A DNA stretch of 64,000 bases. Source: Ancrocorticia populi (GTDB taxonomy: Bacteria; Actinomycetota; Actinomycetes; Actinomycetales; Actinomycetaceae). The position numbers and the translations under genes are program-made. Below, one piece after another: positions 52,972-63,991 of this stretch. The first letter of the stretch is position 1; every line of letters starts with the position of its first letter. Location: NCBI RefSeq assembly GCF_003123745.1, contig NZ_QETB01000002.1, forward strand, positions 46,608 to 110,607, written 5' to 3'. The notes below the pieces were generated by a model. That model was not told the origin of the DNA. It ran no database searches and saw only the letters and a program-made list of their open reading frames with translations.

Positions 52972-55803
52972 GTGAGTGAACTGATTCGTGTGCAAGGTGC
53001 CCGTGAACACAACCTGCAGAATGTCTCTATCGAGCTTCCTCGCGATCAAATGATCGTGTTTACCGGGCTCTCTGGTTCCGGAAAGTCTTCTCTGGCCTTC
53101 GATACGATCTTCGCCGAAGGTCAACGCAGGTACGTGGAGTCGCTCAGTTCGTATGCACGCCAGTTCCTGGGCCAGATGGATAAACCTGATGTGGAGTTCA
53201 TCGAGGGGCTCTCACCAGCCGTTTCTATTGATCAGAAATCCACGAATCGCAACCCGCGATCCACCGTGGGCACCGTGACCGAGGTTTACGATTATTTGCG
53301 GCTCCTCTACGCCCGTGCCGGTGAGCAGTTCTGTCCTGTATGTGGAGAACGCATTCAGGCCCAGAGCGCCGAACAGATCGTCGATTCGATCGAGCAGTTG
53401 GACGAAGGGACTCGGTTCCAGGTGCTTGCCCCTGTGCTGCGTGGCCGTAAGGGCGAGTATCAGGACGTGTTTGACGATTTGTCAGCGGCCGGCTACACCC
53501 GTGCCCGCGTTGATGGCGAGCTGGTGAGGCTTGACAATCCCCCGAAACTAGAGAAGAAGCTCCGCCACAATATTGATGTGGTGGTGGACCGGCTGGTGTC
53601 CCGTGAAGGTATCCGCTCGCGCCTCACTGATTCGATCGAAACGGCTCTGCGGCTGGCCGATGGAATCGTCGTCGTCGAATTCGTTGATACGGAGGCAGAG
53701 GATCCTGACCGTTTCCGGCGATACTCGGAGAAACGAGCCTGCCCCAATAACCATCCGTTAGCGCTCGAAGAAATCGAGCCCCGGACTTTCTCTTTCAACG
53801 CGCCCTACGGGGCGTGCCCGGAGTGCGACGGTATTGGCTCGCGCCTAGAGGTGGATCCGGAACTCGTGGTCCCGAACGAAAGCCTCAGCCTCGAACAGGG
53901 TGCGGTCAAGCCCTGGACGAGCCATCAGGACTTCTTCACGCGGCAACTTGAGGCCTTGGGTGAGGAACTTGGGTTCACAGTGGACACGCCGTGGAAAGAC
54001 CTTCCGAAAGCTGCCCGCAACGCGATCCTGCGCGGCAAAGACTACAAGGTTAAGGTCAAGTACCGGAACCGCTGGGGTAAGGAGCGCATCTACGCCTCGG
54101 GGTTCGAAGGAGCGCTTCACTACGTGATGCGAAAGCACGATGAGACCGAATCATCGTGGTCCCGTGAACGCTACGAGGGATACATGCGGCAGGTTGCGTG
54201 CCCGGTTTGTCACGGCGCTCGCCTTCGGCCAGAAGTGCTTGCCGTGCGGCTTGGTGGCAAGAACATTTATGAATTGTGCGAGCTTTCGATCTTCGAAGCG
54301 AAAAAGTTCCTCGATGGCCTGACGTTGGATCAGCGTCAGGCCAAGATCGCGGACCAGGTGCTCCGGGAGATCCAGCTTCGGCTCGGATTTCTCGTAGACG
54401 TGGGCTTGACCTACCTCACTCTTTCCCGCGGGGCAGCCACCTTGTCGGGAGGCGAGGCCCAGCGCATCCGCCTTGCCACCCAGATCGGCTCGGGGCTGGT
54501 GGGAGTGCTCTACGTTCTGGATGAGCCCTCGATCGGCCTGCATCAGCGGGATAATGCCCGTCTCATCGCCACACTGACGAAGCTGCGCGATTTAGGCAAT
54601 ACCCTCATCGTGGTGGAACACGATGAGGAAACTATCCGCACGGCAGACTGGCTGGTGGATATCGGGCCGGGCGCTGGCGAACGCGGGGGAGAGGTTGTCT
54701 ACTCAGGACCTGTTGACGGGATCCTGACCAATGGCCGCTCGATCACAGGTCAATACCTGGCCGGTAAGCGCCAGATTCCCGTGCCGCCCAAACGCCGTGC
54801 CATCGATTCCAAGAGGAAGATCCGCGTCACCGGCGCGCGGGAGAACAACCTAGATAACGTCTCCGTTGATTTCCCACTGTCCTGCATGATCGCGGTGACC
54901 GGTGTATCCGGCTCGGGCAAGTCCACGTTGGTGAACCAGATTCTGTACCAGGCCCTTGCCAATCAGCTCAATGGAGCACACACTGTCCCGGGCCGTCACA
55001 AGGCAGTTACGGGAGCTGAGAACCTCGATAAGGTTGTTCACGTAGATCAGTCCCCGATTGGGCGTACCCCGCGCTCGAATCCGGCCACCTACACGGGGGT
55101 ATGGGACAAGATTCGCACACTGTTTGCCCAAACGCAGGAGGCAAAAGTTCGCGGGTACGGGCCCGGGCGTTTTTCCTTTAATGTCAAAGGCGGACGGTGT
55201 GAAGCCTGTAAGGGCGATGGCACTATCAAGATTGAGATGAACTTCCTGCCAGATGTGTATGTGCCCTGCGAAGTGTGCCACGGGGCCCGATACAACAGGG
55301 AGACCCTCGAAGTGAAGTATCGGGGTAAGTCCGTCTCGGATGTTCTCAACATGACGATTCATGAGGCGCGCGAGTTTTTCGATCCCATCCAGTCCATCAC
55401 CCGGTACCTGAACACTCTGGAATCGGTGGGCTTGGGCTACGTCCACCTGGGGCAGGCCGCAACCACTCTGTCGGGAGGCGAGGCCCAGCGCGTCAAGCTG
55501 GCCTCCGAACTGCACCGCCGTTCCTCTGGCAAAACTGTCTATATCCTTGACGAACCCACGACCGGGCTACACTTTGAAGATGTCCGCAAGCTTCTTCAGG
55601 TGCTGCAATCCTTGGCCGATAAGGGGAATACGGTGATCGTGATCGAACATAATCTGGACGTTATTAAGTCCGCCGATTGGATCGTTGATATGGGTCCTGA
55701 GGGCGGCGCCGGAGGCGGCCTAGTGGTGGCAGAGGGTACGCCGGAACAGGTTGCCAAGAACTCTGCTTCGTTCACCGGCCAATTCTTGGCGCCGATGCTG
55801 TAA
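52972..55803 (+). CDS. uvrA: Excinuclease ABC subunit A
   Basis: DNA-damage sensor of 943 residues with two ABC modules. The first Walker A is [12 protein letters not shown] and the second GVSGSGKST. Zinc-finger cysteines are visible in [17 protein letters not shown] with [15 protein letters not shown], and [10 protein letters not shown] with CEVCHGARY. The signature LSGGEAQR occurs twice, with Walker [13 protein letters not shown] and [11 protein letters not shown]. The start is placed at the GTG at 52972 because of the -10 box; the ATG at 52963 would add three residues. The stop overlaps the uvrC start by one base, so the two are coupled. Confidence 0.96.
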   Translation: MSELIRVQGAREHNLQNVSIELPRDQMIVFTGLSGSGKSSLAFDTIFAEGQRRYVESLSSYARQFLGQMDKPDVEFIEGLSPAVSIDQKSTNRNPRSTVGTVTEVYDYLRLLYARAGEQFCPVCGERIQAQSAEQIVDSIEQLDEGTRFQVLAPVLRGRKGEYQDVFDDLSAAGYTRARVDGELVRLDNPPKLEKKLRHNIDVVVDRLVSREGIRSRLTDSIETALRLADGIVVVEFVDTEAEDPDRFRRYSEKRACPNNHPLALEEIEPRTFSFNAPYGACPECDGIGSRLEVDPELVVPNESLSLEQGAVKPWTSHQDFFTRQLEALGEELGFTVDTPWKDLPKAARNAILRGKDYKVKVKYRNRWGKERIYASGFEGALHYVMRKHDETESSWSRERYEGYMRQVACPVCHGARLRPEVLAVRLGGKNIYELCELSIFEAKKFLDGLTLDQRQAKIADQVLREIQLRLGFLVDVGLTYLTLSRGAATLSGGEAQRIRLATQIGSGLVGVLYVLDEPSIGLHQRDNARLIATLTKLRDLGNTLIVVEHDEETIRTADWLVDIGPGAGERGGEVVYSGPVDGILTNGRSITGQYLAGKRQIPVPPKRRAIDSKRKIRVTGARENNLDNVSVDFPLSCMIAVTGVSGSGKSTLVNQILYQALANQLNGAHTVPGRHKAVTGAENLDKVVHVDQSPIGRTPRSNPATYTGVWDKIRTLFAQTQEAKVRGYGPGRFSFNVKGGRCEACKGDGTIKIEMNFLPDVYVPCEVCHGARYNRETLEVKYRGKSVSDVLNMTIHEAREFFDPIQSITRYLNTLESVGLGYVHLGQAATTLSGGEAQRVKLASELHRRSSGKTVYILDEPTTGLHFEDVRKLLQVLQSLADKGNTVIVIEHNLDVIKSADWIVDMGPEGGAGGGLVVAEGTPEQVAKNSASFTGQFLAPML

Positions 55804-57806
55804 TGGCTGATCCGGCTAGTTATCGGCCCGCGCCGGGAAGCGTCCCGGCTCAGCCCGGGGTGTATCGCTTCCGGGATCCGGAGGGCCGCGTCCTCTACGT
55901 GGGCAAGGCGAAGAGTCTGCGGGCCCGCCTAGCTAACTATTTTCAAGATGAGAGGGGCCTTTCTCCCCGTATCCGCCAGATGGTGTATACCGCCAGCCGC
56001 GTTGAATGGGTGGTGGTGGGATCCGAGGTGGAGGCGCTCACGCTGGAGTACTCGTGGATCAAAGAGTTTGAACCGCGCTTCAACGTGGTGTTCCGGGATA
56101 ACAAGTCTTATCCCTACCTCGCAATCTCACTTTCTGAGGAGTTTCCTAGGGTGTGGATTACCCGGGAAAAGCATCGCCCGGGTACTCGATACTTCGGCCC
56201 CTATACCAAGGTGTGGGCGATCCGGGAAACGCTGGACAACATCCTCACCGCGTTCCCGATGCGCTCATGCACGAAGGGTCAGTTCAATCAGGCTCAACGC
56301 GCAGGGCGGCCGTGCCTGTTTGGCTACATTGGCAAGTGTACGGCGCCGTGCGTGGGACGGATCGGACCAGAGCAGCACCGCGAGACGGCACTACAAATCA
56401 TTGATTTCTTGGAGGGAGACACCTCCGGCATTATCCGAGAGCGCAAGAAAGAGATGATGGATGCCGCGGGAGCTGAGGAGTTCGAGCGGGCGGCGCGCCT
56501 TCGCGATGAGGTCTCTGCTCTGGAAACGGCTGGCGAACGCAACGTCGTGGTATTCGATGAGAATCTGGACGCGGACATTTTCGGGCTTGAGGCAGATGAG
56601 CTGGAGGCCTCCGTCCAGGTGTTCTTCGTACGCGGCGGGCGAATCCGCGGCCAGCGCGGCTGGGTCACCGAACAGGTGGGTGGCATGGCCAATGGTGAGA
56701 TCGTGGCCGAACTCCTTCTTCAGGTGTACGGCGCCCAAGACTATGACGCGGTTGACCCCGCGCGGGCCGAGTCCAAGGCGATTGACGATCGCAAGCACAC
56801 TCGTACCGATGCGATTCCCAGCCAGATTTGGTTGCCGGAGCTCCCCTCCGATGTGTCCCAGATTGAGAATTGGCTGCGCCAGCGGCGCGGGGATCGGCCG
56901 GTCCATCTGAAGGTTCCTCAACGGGGTAACAAGGCACAGCTCTCCCAGACGGTTCACGAGAATGCGGTGCAGGCTCTCCAGCGCCACAAGTTGGCGCGCG
57001 CCTCGGACCTCACGGTGCGTTCGCAAGCCCTTGAAGAGCTCCGGGAGGGTTTAGAGCTAGATCGGGCACCGCTTCGCATAGAGTGTTATGACATCTCACA
57101 TACTCAGGGCCACCAGCAGGTCGGCTCAATGGTGGTTTTTGAAGACGGCCTGTCCAAGAAGGCGGACTACCGGCATTTTATCGTTCGCGGGCCGGAAGGA
57201 AATGGAGTGCCGGACGATACGGCAGCTATGGATGAGGTGCTGCGCCGGCGTCTTTCCCGGTTAGTCCAAGGCGCAGCCGGGGACGATGCCGGGGGTGCGG
57301 AGGATGAGCCAGCTGAGGACCAGCTAGAAGGGTCCGGCCAAGTGTCCGGGGCGCCACGCCGGTTCGCTTACCGCCCAGATCTGCTCGTGGTGGACGGAGG
57401 GCTGCCGCAGGTCAACGCGGCCCAGCGTGTGGTTGATGAGCTGGACGCAGATGTTCGCGTAATTGGACTTGCCAAGCGGCTCGAAGAGGTATGGGTGCCG
57501 GGTGACGTGTTCCCGGTTATTTTCCCGCGTACATCGCCAGCCCTTCGACTGCTCCAGCAGCTTCGCGATGAATCGCACCGCTTTGCCATTACATTCCACC
57601 GGAAGAAGCGGGGACAGGCGATGACACGGTCTGTTCTTGACCAGATTGCCGGGTTGGGCCCGGCTAAGCAGAAGGCACTACTCAAACACTTTGGGTCCGT
57701 CTCCAAAATCAGGGCGGCCAGCATTGACGATTTGATGGAGGCGCCGGGGATAGGCCCTGCCCTGGCAGCGACGATTTCTCAAGCACTTCATACCCCAAAG
57801 GAGTGA
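55803..57806 (+). CDS. uvrC: Excinuclease ABC subunit C
   Basis: Dual-incision nuclease of 667 residues. The N-terminal GIY-YIG domain (PGVYRFRDPEGRVLYVGKAK) makes the 3' cut. Cysteines in MRSCTKGQFN and CLFGYIGKCTAPC are conserved in many UvrC proteins. A UVR domain (GAEEFERAARLRDEVSALE) contacts UvrB, the RNase H-like domain (RIECYDISHTQG, LVVDGGLPQVNAA) makes the 5' cut, and helix-hairpin-helix motifs end the protein. An acidic, Gly-rich insert of about 30 residues lies before LLVVDGG. The ATG overlaps the uvrA stop. Confidence 0.96.
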   Translation: MADPASYRPAPGSVPAQPGVYRFRDPEGRVLYVGKAKSLRARLANYFQDERGLSPRIRQMVYTASRVEWVVVGSEVEALTLEYSWIKEFEPRFNVVFRDNKSYPYLAISLSEEFPRVWITREKHRPGTRYFGPYTKVWAIRETLDNILTAFPMRSCTKGQFNQAQRAGRPCLFGYIGKCTAPCVGRIGPEQHRETALQIIDFLEGDTSGIIRERKKEMMDAAGAEEFERAARLRDEVSALETAGERNVVVFDENLDADIFGLEADELEASVQVFFVRGGRIRGQRGWVTEQVGGMANGEIVAELLLQVYGAQDYDAVDPARAESKAIDDRKHTRTDAIPSQIWLPELPSDVSQIENWLRQRRGDRPVHLKVPQRGNKAQLSQTVHENAVQALQRHKLARASDLTVRSQALEELREGLELDRAPLRIECYDISHTQGHQQVGSMVVFEDGLSKKADYRHFIVRGPEGNGVPDDTAAMDEVLRRRLSRLVQGAAGDDAGGAEDEPAEDQLEGSGQVSGAPRRFAYRPDLLVVDGGLPQVNAAQRVVDELDADVRVIGLAKRLEEVWVPGDVFPVIFPRTSPALRLLQQLRDESHRFAITFHRKKRGQAMTRSVLDQIAGLGPAKQKALLKHFGSVSKIRAASIDDLMEAPGIGPALAATISQALHTPKE

Positions 57807-57824
57807 CGAGCGCCACGGGTGTGG

Positions 57825-57830
57825 CAAGAT
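57825..57830 (+). promoter_or_regulatory. Possible leaderless-type -10 box CAAGAT for rapZ
   Basis: CAAGAT ends 7 bases before the ATG at 57838. It departs from TAnnnT at the first base, so it is weaker than the other examples. Confidence 0.35.
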
Positions 57831-57837
57831 GGTGGCT

Positions 57838-58770
57838 ATGAGTGACATCAACGATACCGGTGCAATTCCCGTTGGCATCCCGCAACAGGATGCCGCAGCC
57901 TCCCTGCCCGCTACCGAGCTTCCCGAAATCCTCGTGATTACGGGTATGTCGGGTGCTGGCCGCTCGCGTGCCGCGGCAACGCTCGAGGATCTTGACTGGT
58001 ACGTCGTGGATAACATTCCGCCACGATTCCTCCGGGCACTTGCCGGGTTGATGACTCCCGATGGCGGGGTAAAGCGGCTCGCCGCGGTTGTAGACGTACG
58101 CTCGCGGGAGTTCTCGGAGCTGAGTGTCACGCTGGATCAGTTGCGTGAAGGCGGGCTTGGCTATCGCCTCTTGTTTTTGGATTGTGACGACGACGAATTG
58201 GTACGCCGCTACGAATCCGTGCGCCGGCCCCACCCACTTCAAGGTGACGGACGTCTGCTCGATGGCATCCATGAGGAGCGCCGGCAGCTCAAGAATCTCA
58301 AGGGGCGCGCGGACACGATCATTGATACGTCCAAACTCTCTGTGCACGATCTTTCACGGAGAATCCGCCACCTCGTGGCGAACGAATCTCCAACCGACCT
58401 GCAGGTCACCGTTATGTCTTTCGGCTTCAAATATGGCCTGCCTTTAGACGCAGATAACGTTGCCGATGTCAGGTTCCTACCGAATCCTTACTGGGTCAGC
58501 GAGCTGCGGCACCTAACAGGGCACGATAGCGCCGTCTCGGATTTTGTTCTTGCACAGAAAGGTGCCTCTGAGTTCGTCGCCAGCTACAGTAATCTGATGG
58601 CCGCGATACTTGACGGGTATACCCGCGAACTCAAACCCTTTGTCACCATTGCGATTGGCTGTACGGGCGGTAAGCATCGTTCGGTTGCCATCGCGGAGGC
58701 TGTATCTGAGGAGCTGCGAAAGAGGGGCCGGACTGTTCGGACCCTTCACCGCGATCTAGGGAGGGAATAA
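57838..58770 (+). CDS. rapZ: RapZ/YvcJ-family nucleotide-binding protein
   Basis: P-loop protein of 310 residues with Walker A GMSGAGRS at 36-43, DNIPPRFLRAL, RRPHPLQGDGRLLDGI and the C-terminal block IAIGCTGGKHRSVAIAE. The C-terminal domain of E. coli RapZ binds small RNAs and a glucosamine-derived sugar; in Gram-positives the role is less clear and links to competence and cell envelope metabolism. The conserved rapZ-yvcK-whiA order is kept here. The ATG at 57838 is used; an ATG at 57829 overlaps the promoter-like hexamer. Confidence 0.94.
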   Translation: MSDINDTGAIPVGIPQQDAAASLPATELPEILVITGMSGAGRSRAAATLEDLDWYVVDNIPPRFLRALAGLMTPDGGVKRLAAVVDVRSREFSELSVTLDQLREGGLGYRLLFLDCDDDELVRRYESVRRPHPLQGDGRLLDGIHEERRQLKNLKGRADTIIDTSKLSVHDLSRRIRHLVANESPTDLQVTVMSFGFKYGLPLDADNVADVRFLPNPYWVSELRHLTGHDSAVSDFVLAQKGASEFVASYSNLMAAILDGYTRELKPFVTIAIGCTGGKHRSVAIAEAVSEELRKRGRTVRTLHRDLGRE

Positions 58771-59715
58771 GTGGCTGCGGCGCGCGGGGCTCGTGGACCG
58801 AAGGTTGTCGCACTAGGCGGTGGGCACGGGCTCTACGCCAGCCTTTCGGCGTTGCGTCTTCTCACCGATAACATCACCGCCATCGTGACAGTGGCCGATG
58901 ATGGTGGTTCCTCAGGGCGGCTACGTCAGGAGTTCGGGGTGCTGCCGCCAGGTGATCTTCGTATGGCGCTTTCGGCTTTGTGCGACGATTCGGAGTGGGG
59001 CCAGACGTGGCGGGACGTGTTGCAGCATCGGTTCACATCCGATGGCCCGCTGAACGGACACGCGCTGGGAAACTTGTTGATCGTGGCACTCTGGGAGCAG
59101 CTTGGTGGCTCTGTTCCGGCGCTCGAATGGGTGGGGCAGCTCTTGGAGATCCGGGGCCGGGTCCTTCCCATGTCATCAATGCCGCTCAAGATTGAGGCGG
59201 ACGTAACCGAGAACGGTATCTGCGAAACCGTTCGGGGTCAGGTGGATGTGGCCGTCACGCAGGGGCACGTTGATCATGTCCGGCTGCTTCCCGAGAATCC
59301 ACCGGCCCAGCCGGAGGCTATCGAGGCCGTGCATGATGCTGAATGGGTCATTCTCGGTCCAGGATCTTGGTACACCTCTATCATTCCGCACCTGTTGGTG
59401 CCGGAACTTCATCAGGCGCTGTGCGAGACCTCTGCAAAGCGGGTCTTGGCCCTCAACCTTCGATCCGAAAAGGAAACGCGCGGCCTGAGCGTGGCCGAAC
59501 ACATCAGATCGTTCAATGATCACGCGCCCGAACTGCGTCTGGATGCGATTATTATCGATCCTGGCGTAATTGATGATCGTGCGGAAATTGAGCGGGCTGC
59601 GCAAGCATGCGGCGCCCAGCTACTCGCGCGAAACGTTAGAATGAATGACGGTTCGGCCCGGCACGATCCACTGCGTTTTGCCGCGGCGTACCGCGATGCC
59701 TTCGAACAGATTTAG
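58771..59715 (+). CDS. yvcK: YvcK/CofD-family protein (gluconeogenesis factor)
   Basis: Protein of 314 residues with the CofD-like fold. It opens VVALGGGHGLYASLSALR, followed by VTVADDGGSSGRLRQEFGVLPPGDLRMAL and LGPGSWYTSIIPHLLVPEL. YvcK proteins bind UDP-sugars and are needed for growth on gluconeogenic carbon and for peptidoglycan synthesis; in mycobacteria the homologue (CuvA) acts in cell-wall metabolism. The CofD transfer reaction is not expected because the rest of the F420 pathway is absent nearby. The GTG start immediately follows the rapZ stop, with GGAGGG 8 bases upstream. Confidence 0.92.
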   Translation: MAAARGARGPKVVALGGGHGLYASLSALRLLTDNITAIVTVADDGGSSGRLRQEFGVLPPGDLRMALSALCDDSEWGQTWRDVLQHRFTSDGPLNGHALGNLLIVALWEQLGGSVPALEWVGQLLEIRGRVLPMSSMPLKIEADVTENGICETVRGQVDVAVTQGHVDHVRLLPENPPAQPEAIEAVHDAEWVILGPGSWYTSIIPHLLVPELHQALCETSAKRVLALNLRSEKETRGLSVAEHIRSFNDHAPELRLDAIIIDPGVIDDRAEIERAAQACGAQLLARNVRMNDGSARHDPLRFAAAYRDAFEQI

Positions 59716-59726
59716 AAAGAAGCTAC

Positions 59727-60716
59727 ATGCCAGCCTTGACACATTTTGTCAAAGATGAGCTTGCACAGGTCCACCCTCGGATCGTGTCAAGCGCCACAGC
59801 GGAGGCCTGCGCGATGTTCCGCTTTGGTGGTGGACTCAGCATTAACTCCGGGAGGGTGACAGTTCAGGCGGAACTTGGGCACGCTTCCAGCGCCCGTCAC
59901 TTGTGGGATCTTGTCAAGCAGCTGTGGAACGTTGAAGCGGAGCTAGTGGCTGTGTCTACATCGATGCGGCAAGGTAACCAATACCTGGTTCGCGTAGGTA
60001 AGGATGGCGAGCGCATCGCCCGCCGCTTGGGCCTTTTGGATTCCTACGGACGGCCGGTGCGTGGGCTCCCACCGTCGATCATCGGTGGGAGTAAGGCCGA
60101 TGCCGCTGCTGCGTGGCGCGGGGCGTTTCTTGCGCGGGGTTCGCTTATGGAGCCCGGCCGCAACGCTTCTCTCGAGATCGTGTGCCCAAGCTTAGAGGCT
60201 TCCTATGCGATTGGTGGCCTAGCGCGCCGTATGGAGATTCCGTATCGAGCGAGGGAATCGCGAGGTGCTCACCGAGTGGATATCCGTGAGGGAGATGCGA
60301 TCTCCACCATGCTGGCCCGAATGGGAGCTAACGATTCGGTGCTTAAGTGGGAGGAGCTACGCGTGGAGCGGGAGGTACACGGCTCCGCTAACCGCCTCGC
60401 GAACTTTGATGATGCCAACATGCGCCGATCTGCTGACGCTGCCGTGGTGGCCGTTATCCGTGTTCAACGGGCCTTCGAGATCCTGGGTGATGATGTTCCC
60501 GATAACCTTCGCGAGGCGGGGGAATTCCGCATTAAGTATCCAGAGGATTCGCTCAACCTGCTGGGGGAGAGGTTGAATCCACCCGCCACGAAGGATGCCG
60601 TTGCCGGCCGGCTCCGCCGCCTCAACACGATGGCGGATCGCAAGGCCGCGGAACTGGGTATTCCGGGCACGTTAGCGGCGGTTGACGCCGCGGAGCGCGG
60701 CATTAATCGAGTTTGA
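59727..60716 (+). CDS. whiA: Transcription regulator WhiA
   Basis: Protein of 329 residues with an N-terminal LAGLIDADG-like domain (about 85-225; WRGAFLARGSLMEPGRNASLEI) and a C-terminal helix-turn-helix (ESLNLLGERLNPPATKDAVAGRLRRL in outline). WhiA controls sporulation septation with WhiB in Streptomyces and affects division and chromosome segregation in non-sporulating Gram-positives. AGAAAG lies 8 bases upstream of the ATG. It ends 164 bases before gapA. Confidence 0.95.
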   Translation: MPALTHFVKDELAQVHPRIVSSATAEACAMFRFGGGLSINSGRVTVQAELGHASSARHLWDLVKQLWNVEAELVAVSTSMRQGNQYLVRVGKDGERIARRLGLLDSYGRPVRGLPPSIIGGSKADAAAAWRGAFLARGSLMEPGRNASLEIVCPSLEASYAIGGLARRMEIPYRARESRGAHRVDIREGDAISTMLARMGANDSVLKWEELRVEREVHGSANRLANFDDANMRRSADAAVVAVIRVQRAFEILGDDVPDNLREAGEFRIKYPEDSLNLLGERLNPPATKDAVAGRLRRLNTMADRKAAELGIPGTLAAVDAAERGINRV

Positions 60717-60777
60717 GATTTCACTGCGTGAGATATTTCAAAAACGAGGGACTTCACGCCCACCACAGTGGGGGACA

Positions 60778-61885
<1,108 letters not shown>

Positions 61886-61900
61886 GTTCAGTGAATTCGA

Positions 61901-61937
61901 TAGGTGCCCGTACACGTTGTGTACGGGCACCTATTTT
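61901..61937 (+). terminator. 15-bp hairpin with T tract between gapA and pgk
   Basis: The arms 61901-61915 and 61919-61933 are perfectly complementary with a 3-base loop, followed by TTTT. It has the form of an intrinsic terminator, yet pgk starts only 15 bases later with no room for an ordinary promoter. It probably gives partial termination, or stabilises the gapA mRNA, so that GapA is made in excess of Pgk and TpiA. Confidence 0.8.
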
Positions 61938-61951
61938 CGAAAGGAAACTAT

Positions 61952-63145
61952 ATGCGCACAATTGATTCACTTGGTGATCTGGCAGGCAAGAGGGTTTTCG
62001 TCCGCTCAGATTTCAATGTTCCACTCGATGCCGATCGCAATATCACGGATGATGGCCGCATTCGCGCCGCGCTTCCCACCCTGAAGCGTCTGATCGATGC
62101 TGGAGCCAAGGTTATCGTTTCCGCACACCTCGGCCGCCCCAAGGGCGAGGTTAAGCCGGAGTTTTCTCTTGCTCCGGTAGCTGCGCGCCTAACCGAGCTG
62201 CTCGCTCAGGACGTTGCCTTGGCGGGCGACACCGTTGGTGAGGATGCCAAGGCCCGCGCCGCTGCGCTGGAAGATGGACAGGTACTGCTTCTGGAGAACG
62301 TCCGCTTCGACAAGCGCGAGGACTCCAAGGTTGATGCGGATCGCGAATCCCTCGCGGCCGAGTACGCCAGCCTTGCTGATGCGTTTGTGTCCGACGGCTT
62401 CGGCGTGGTCCATCGCAAGCAGGCTTCCGTCTATGACATCGCGAAGCTGCTTCCCTCTGCTGCTGGAGAGCTCGTCTTCAAGGAAATTGATTCGCTTTCG
62501 CGCGCCACGCAGAACCCTGAGCGGCCCTACACCGTGGTGCTCGGCGGATCCAAGGTGTCCGATAAGATCGGCGTGATCGACAACCTTCTTGATAAGGCCG
62601 ATCGCCTTCTCATCGGTGGTGGCATGGCCTTCACCTTCCTCAAGGCACTCGGCTATGAGATCGGCACCTCGCTCCTCGAGGCTGATCAGGTTGATACGGC
62701 CGCATCCTACATTGAGCGCGCCAAGGCAAACGGAGTGACGCTGCTGCTGCCAACTGACGTCGTCGTCGCCCCAGAATTCAAGGCGGATTCCCCGGCATCA
62801 GTGGTGAGTGCGGACTCAATACCCGCGGATCAAATGGGACTGGACATCGGCCCGAAGTCTGGTACCGCTTACGCTGACGCCATCAAGGACTCCAAGACGA
62901 TCGTCTGGAATGGTCCCATGGGCGTGTTCGAATTCGAAGCATTCGCGGCGGGCACCAAAGCCGTGGCGCAGGCACTCGAAGACGGTGACGGCTTCTCAAT
63001 CGTTGGTGGCGGCGATTCCGCGGCCGCTGTACGCAACTTGGGCTTCAACGAATCCAAGTTCTCACACATTTCCACAGGTGGCGGCGCTTCCCTCGAATTC
63101 CTCGAGGGCAAGGAGCTTCCCGGCATCGCAGTTCTGGAGGACTGA
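61952..63145 (+). CDS. pgk: Phosphoglycerate kinase
   Basis: Glycolytic kinase of 397 residues, making ATP from 1,3-bisphosphoglycerate. N-domain block [28 protein letters not shown]-like [24 protein letters not shown] and the hinge block [17 protein letters not shown] are seen, then the C-domain nucleotide site [21 protein letters not shown] and [17 protein letters not shown] lies 6 bases before the ATG. The frame is open upstream through the hairpin, which is not coding. tpiA follows 3 bases after the stop. Confidence 0.96.
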   Translation: MRTIDSLGDLAGKRVFVRSDFNVPLDADRNITDDGRIRAALPTLKRLIDAGAKVIVSAHLGRPKGEVKPEFSLAPVAARLTELLAQDVALAGDTVGEDAKARAAALEDGQVLLLENVRFDKREDSKVDADRESLAAEYASLADAFVSDGFGVVHRKQASVYDIAKLLPSAAGELVFKEIDSLSRATQNPERPYTVVLGGSKVSDKIGVIDNLLDKADRLLIGGGMAFTFLKALGYEIGTSLLEADQVDTAASYIERAKANGVTLLLPTDVVVAPEFKADSPASVVSADSIPADQMGLDIGPKSGTAYADAIKDSKTIVWNGPMGVFEFEAFAAGTKAVAQALEDGDGFSIVGGGDSAAAVRNLGFNESKFSHISTGGGASLEFLEGKELPGIAVLED

Positions 63146-63148
63146 CAC

Positions 63149-63925
63149 ATGGCACGTACCCCAATTATGGCGGGTAACTGGAAGATGAACCTCGATCACC
63201 TTGAGGCAAATCACCTTGTCCAGAAGCTCGCGCTCACTCTCAAGGATCTCGGCCACGATTACTCGGCAACCGAGGTTGTTGTGGTTCCACCCTTCACTGA
63301 CATTCGAACGGTCCAGACCGTTGTGGATGCCGACGATCTGCCCATTGGCTATGGTGCGCAAGACGTATCCACCCACGATGAGGGCGCCTACACCGGCGAA
63401 GTCTCAACGGGTATGCTGACCAAGCTTGGCTGTAGCTACGTTGTGGTTGGACACTCCGAGCGTCGCGAGTACCACGGCGAATCCAACGAGCTTGTTGGCG
63501 CCAAGGCCAAGAAGGTTCTGGATGCGGGCATGACTCCGATCATGTGCTGTGGTGAGGCGCTGGATATTCGTAAGGCTGGCACTCATGTGGAGTACGTGGT
63601 GGGCCAGATCAATGCAATGCTCGCAGGTCTCTCCGCCGAAGAGGTAGCCAAGTCCGTTATCGCCTATGAGCCCATTTGGGCAATTGGTACCGGCGAGGTA
63701 GCAACCCCGGAGGACGCTCAGGAAGTGTGCGGCGCGATTCGCGTTCGTATCGCCGAACTGTATGACCAGGGCGTTGCCGATGCCGTTCGTATCCAGTACG
63801 GCGGCTCCGTGAAGTCCTCGAACGTCCGCGACATCATGGGCCAGCCCGATGTTGACGGCGCACTCGTTGGAGGAGCTAGCCTGAAGGCTGACGAATTCTC
63901 TAAGATCGTCACCTTCCTCAAGTAG
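63149..63925 (+). CDS. tpiA: Triose-phosphate isomerase
   Basis: Barrel enzyme of 258 residues interconverting dihydroxyacetone phosphate and glyceraldehyde 3-phosphate. Catalytic residues are Lys12 in AGNWKMN, His in [13 protein letters not shown] and Glu in [11 protein letters not shown]; the phosphate loop [11 protein letters not shown] is present. GGAGG lies near the pgk stop, 7 to 9 bases before the ATG. It completes the gapA-pgk-tpiA order found in many actinobacteria, where secG usually comes next; only 75 bases remain in the window, and they hold no gene. Confidence 0.96.
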   Translation: MARTPIMAGNWKMNLDHLEANHLVQKLALTLKDLGHDYSATEVVVVPPFTDIRTVQTVVDADDLPIGYGAQDVSTHDEGAYTGEVSTGMLTKLGCSYVVVGHSERREYHGESNELVGAKAKKVLDAGMTPIMCCGEALDIRKAGTHVEYVVGQINAMLAGLSAEEVAKSVIAYEPIWAIGTGEVATPEDAQEVCGAIRVRIAELYDQGVADAVRIQYGGSVKSSNVRDIMGQPDVDGALVGGASLKADEFSKIVTFLK

Positions 63926-63936
63926 GTGACAGGCGC

Positions 63937-63991
63937 GGGGGGGGGGGGAGGTTGAGGCCGCCCCCCCCCCCCCGGACACCGGGGGGGGGGG
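63937..63991. repeat. Long G and C homopolymers at the window end
   Basis: Runs of 12 G (63937-63948), 13 C (63961-63973) and 11 G (63981-63991) follow tpiA, unlike anything else in the window. The G and C runs can pair into a very stable hairpin. Most likely this is a collapsed or erroneous contig end; a true hypervariable tract is possible. Confidence 0.7.

Noticed and set aside
63937..63991. Phase-variation tract controlling a downstream gene
   Set aside because: No downstream gene is visible, and three near-equal G/C runs at the very end of the sequence fit an assembly artefact better.
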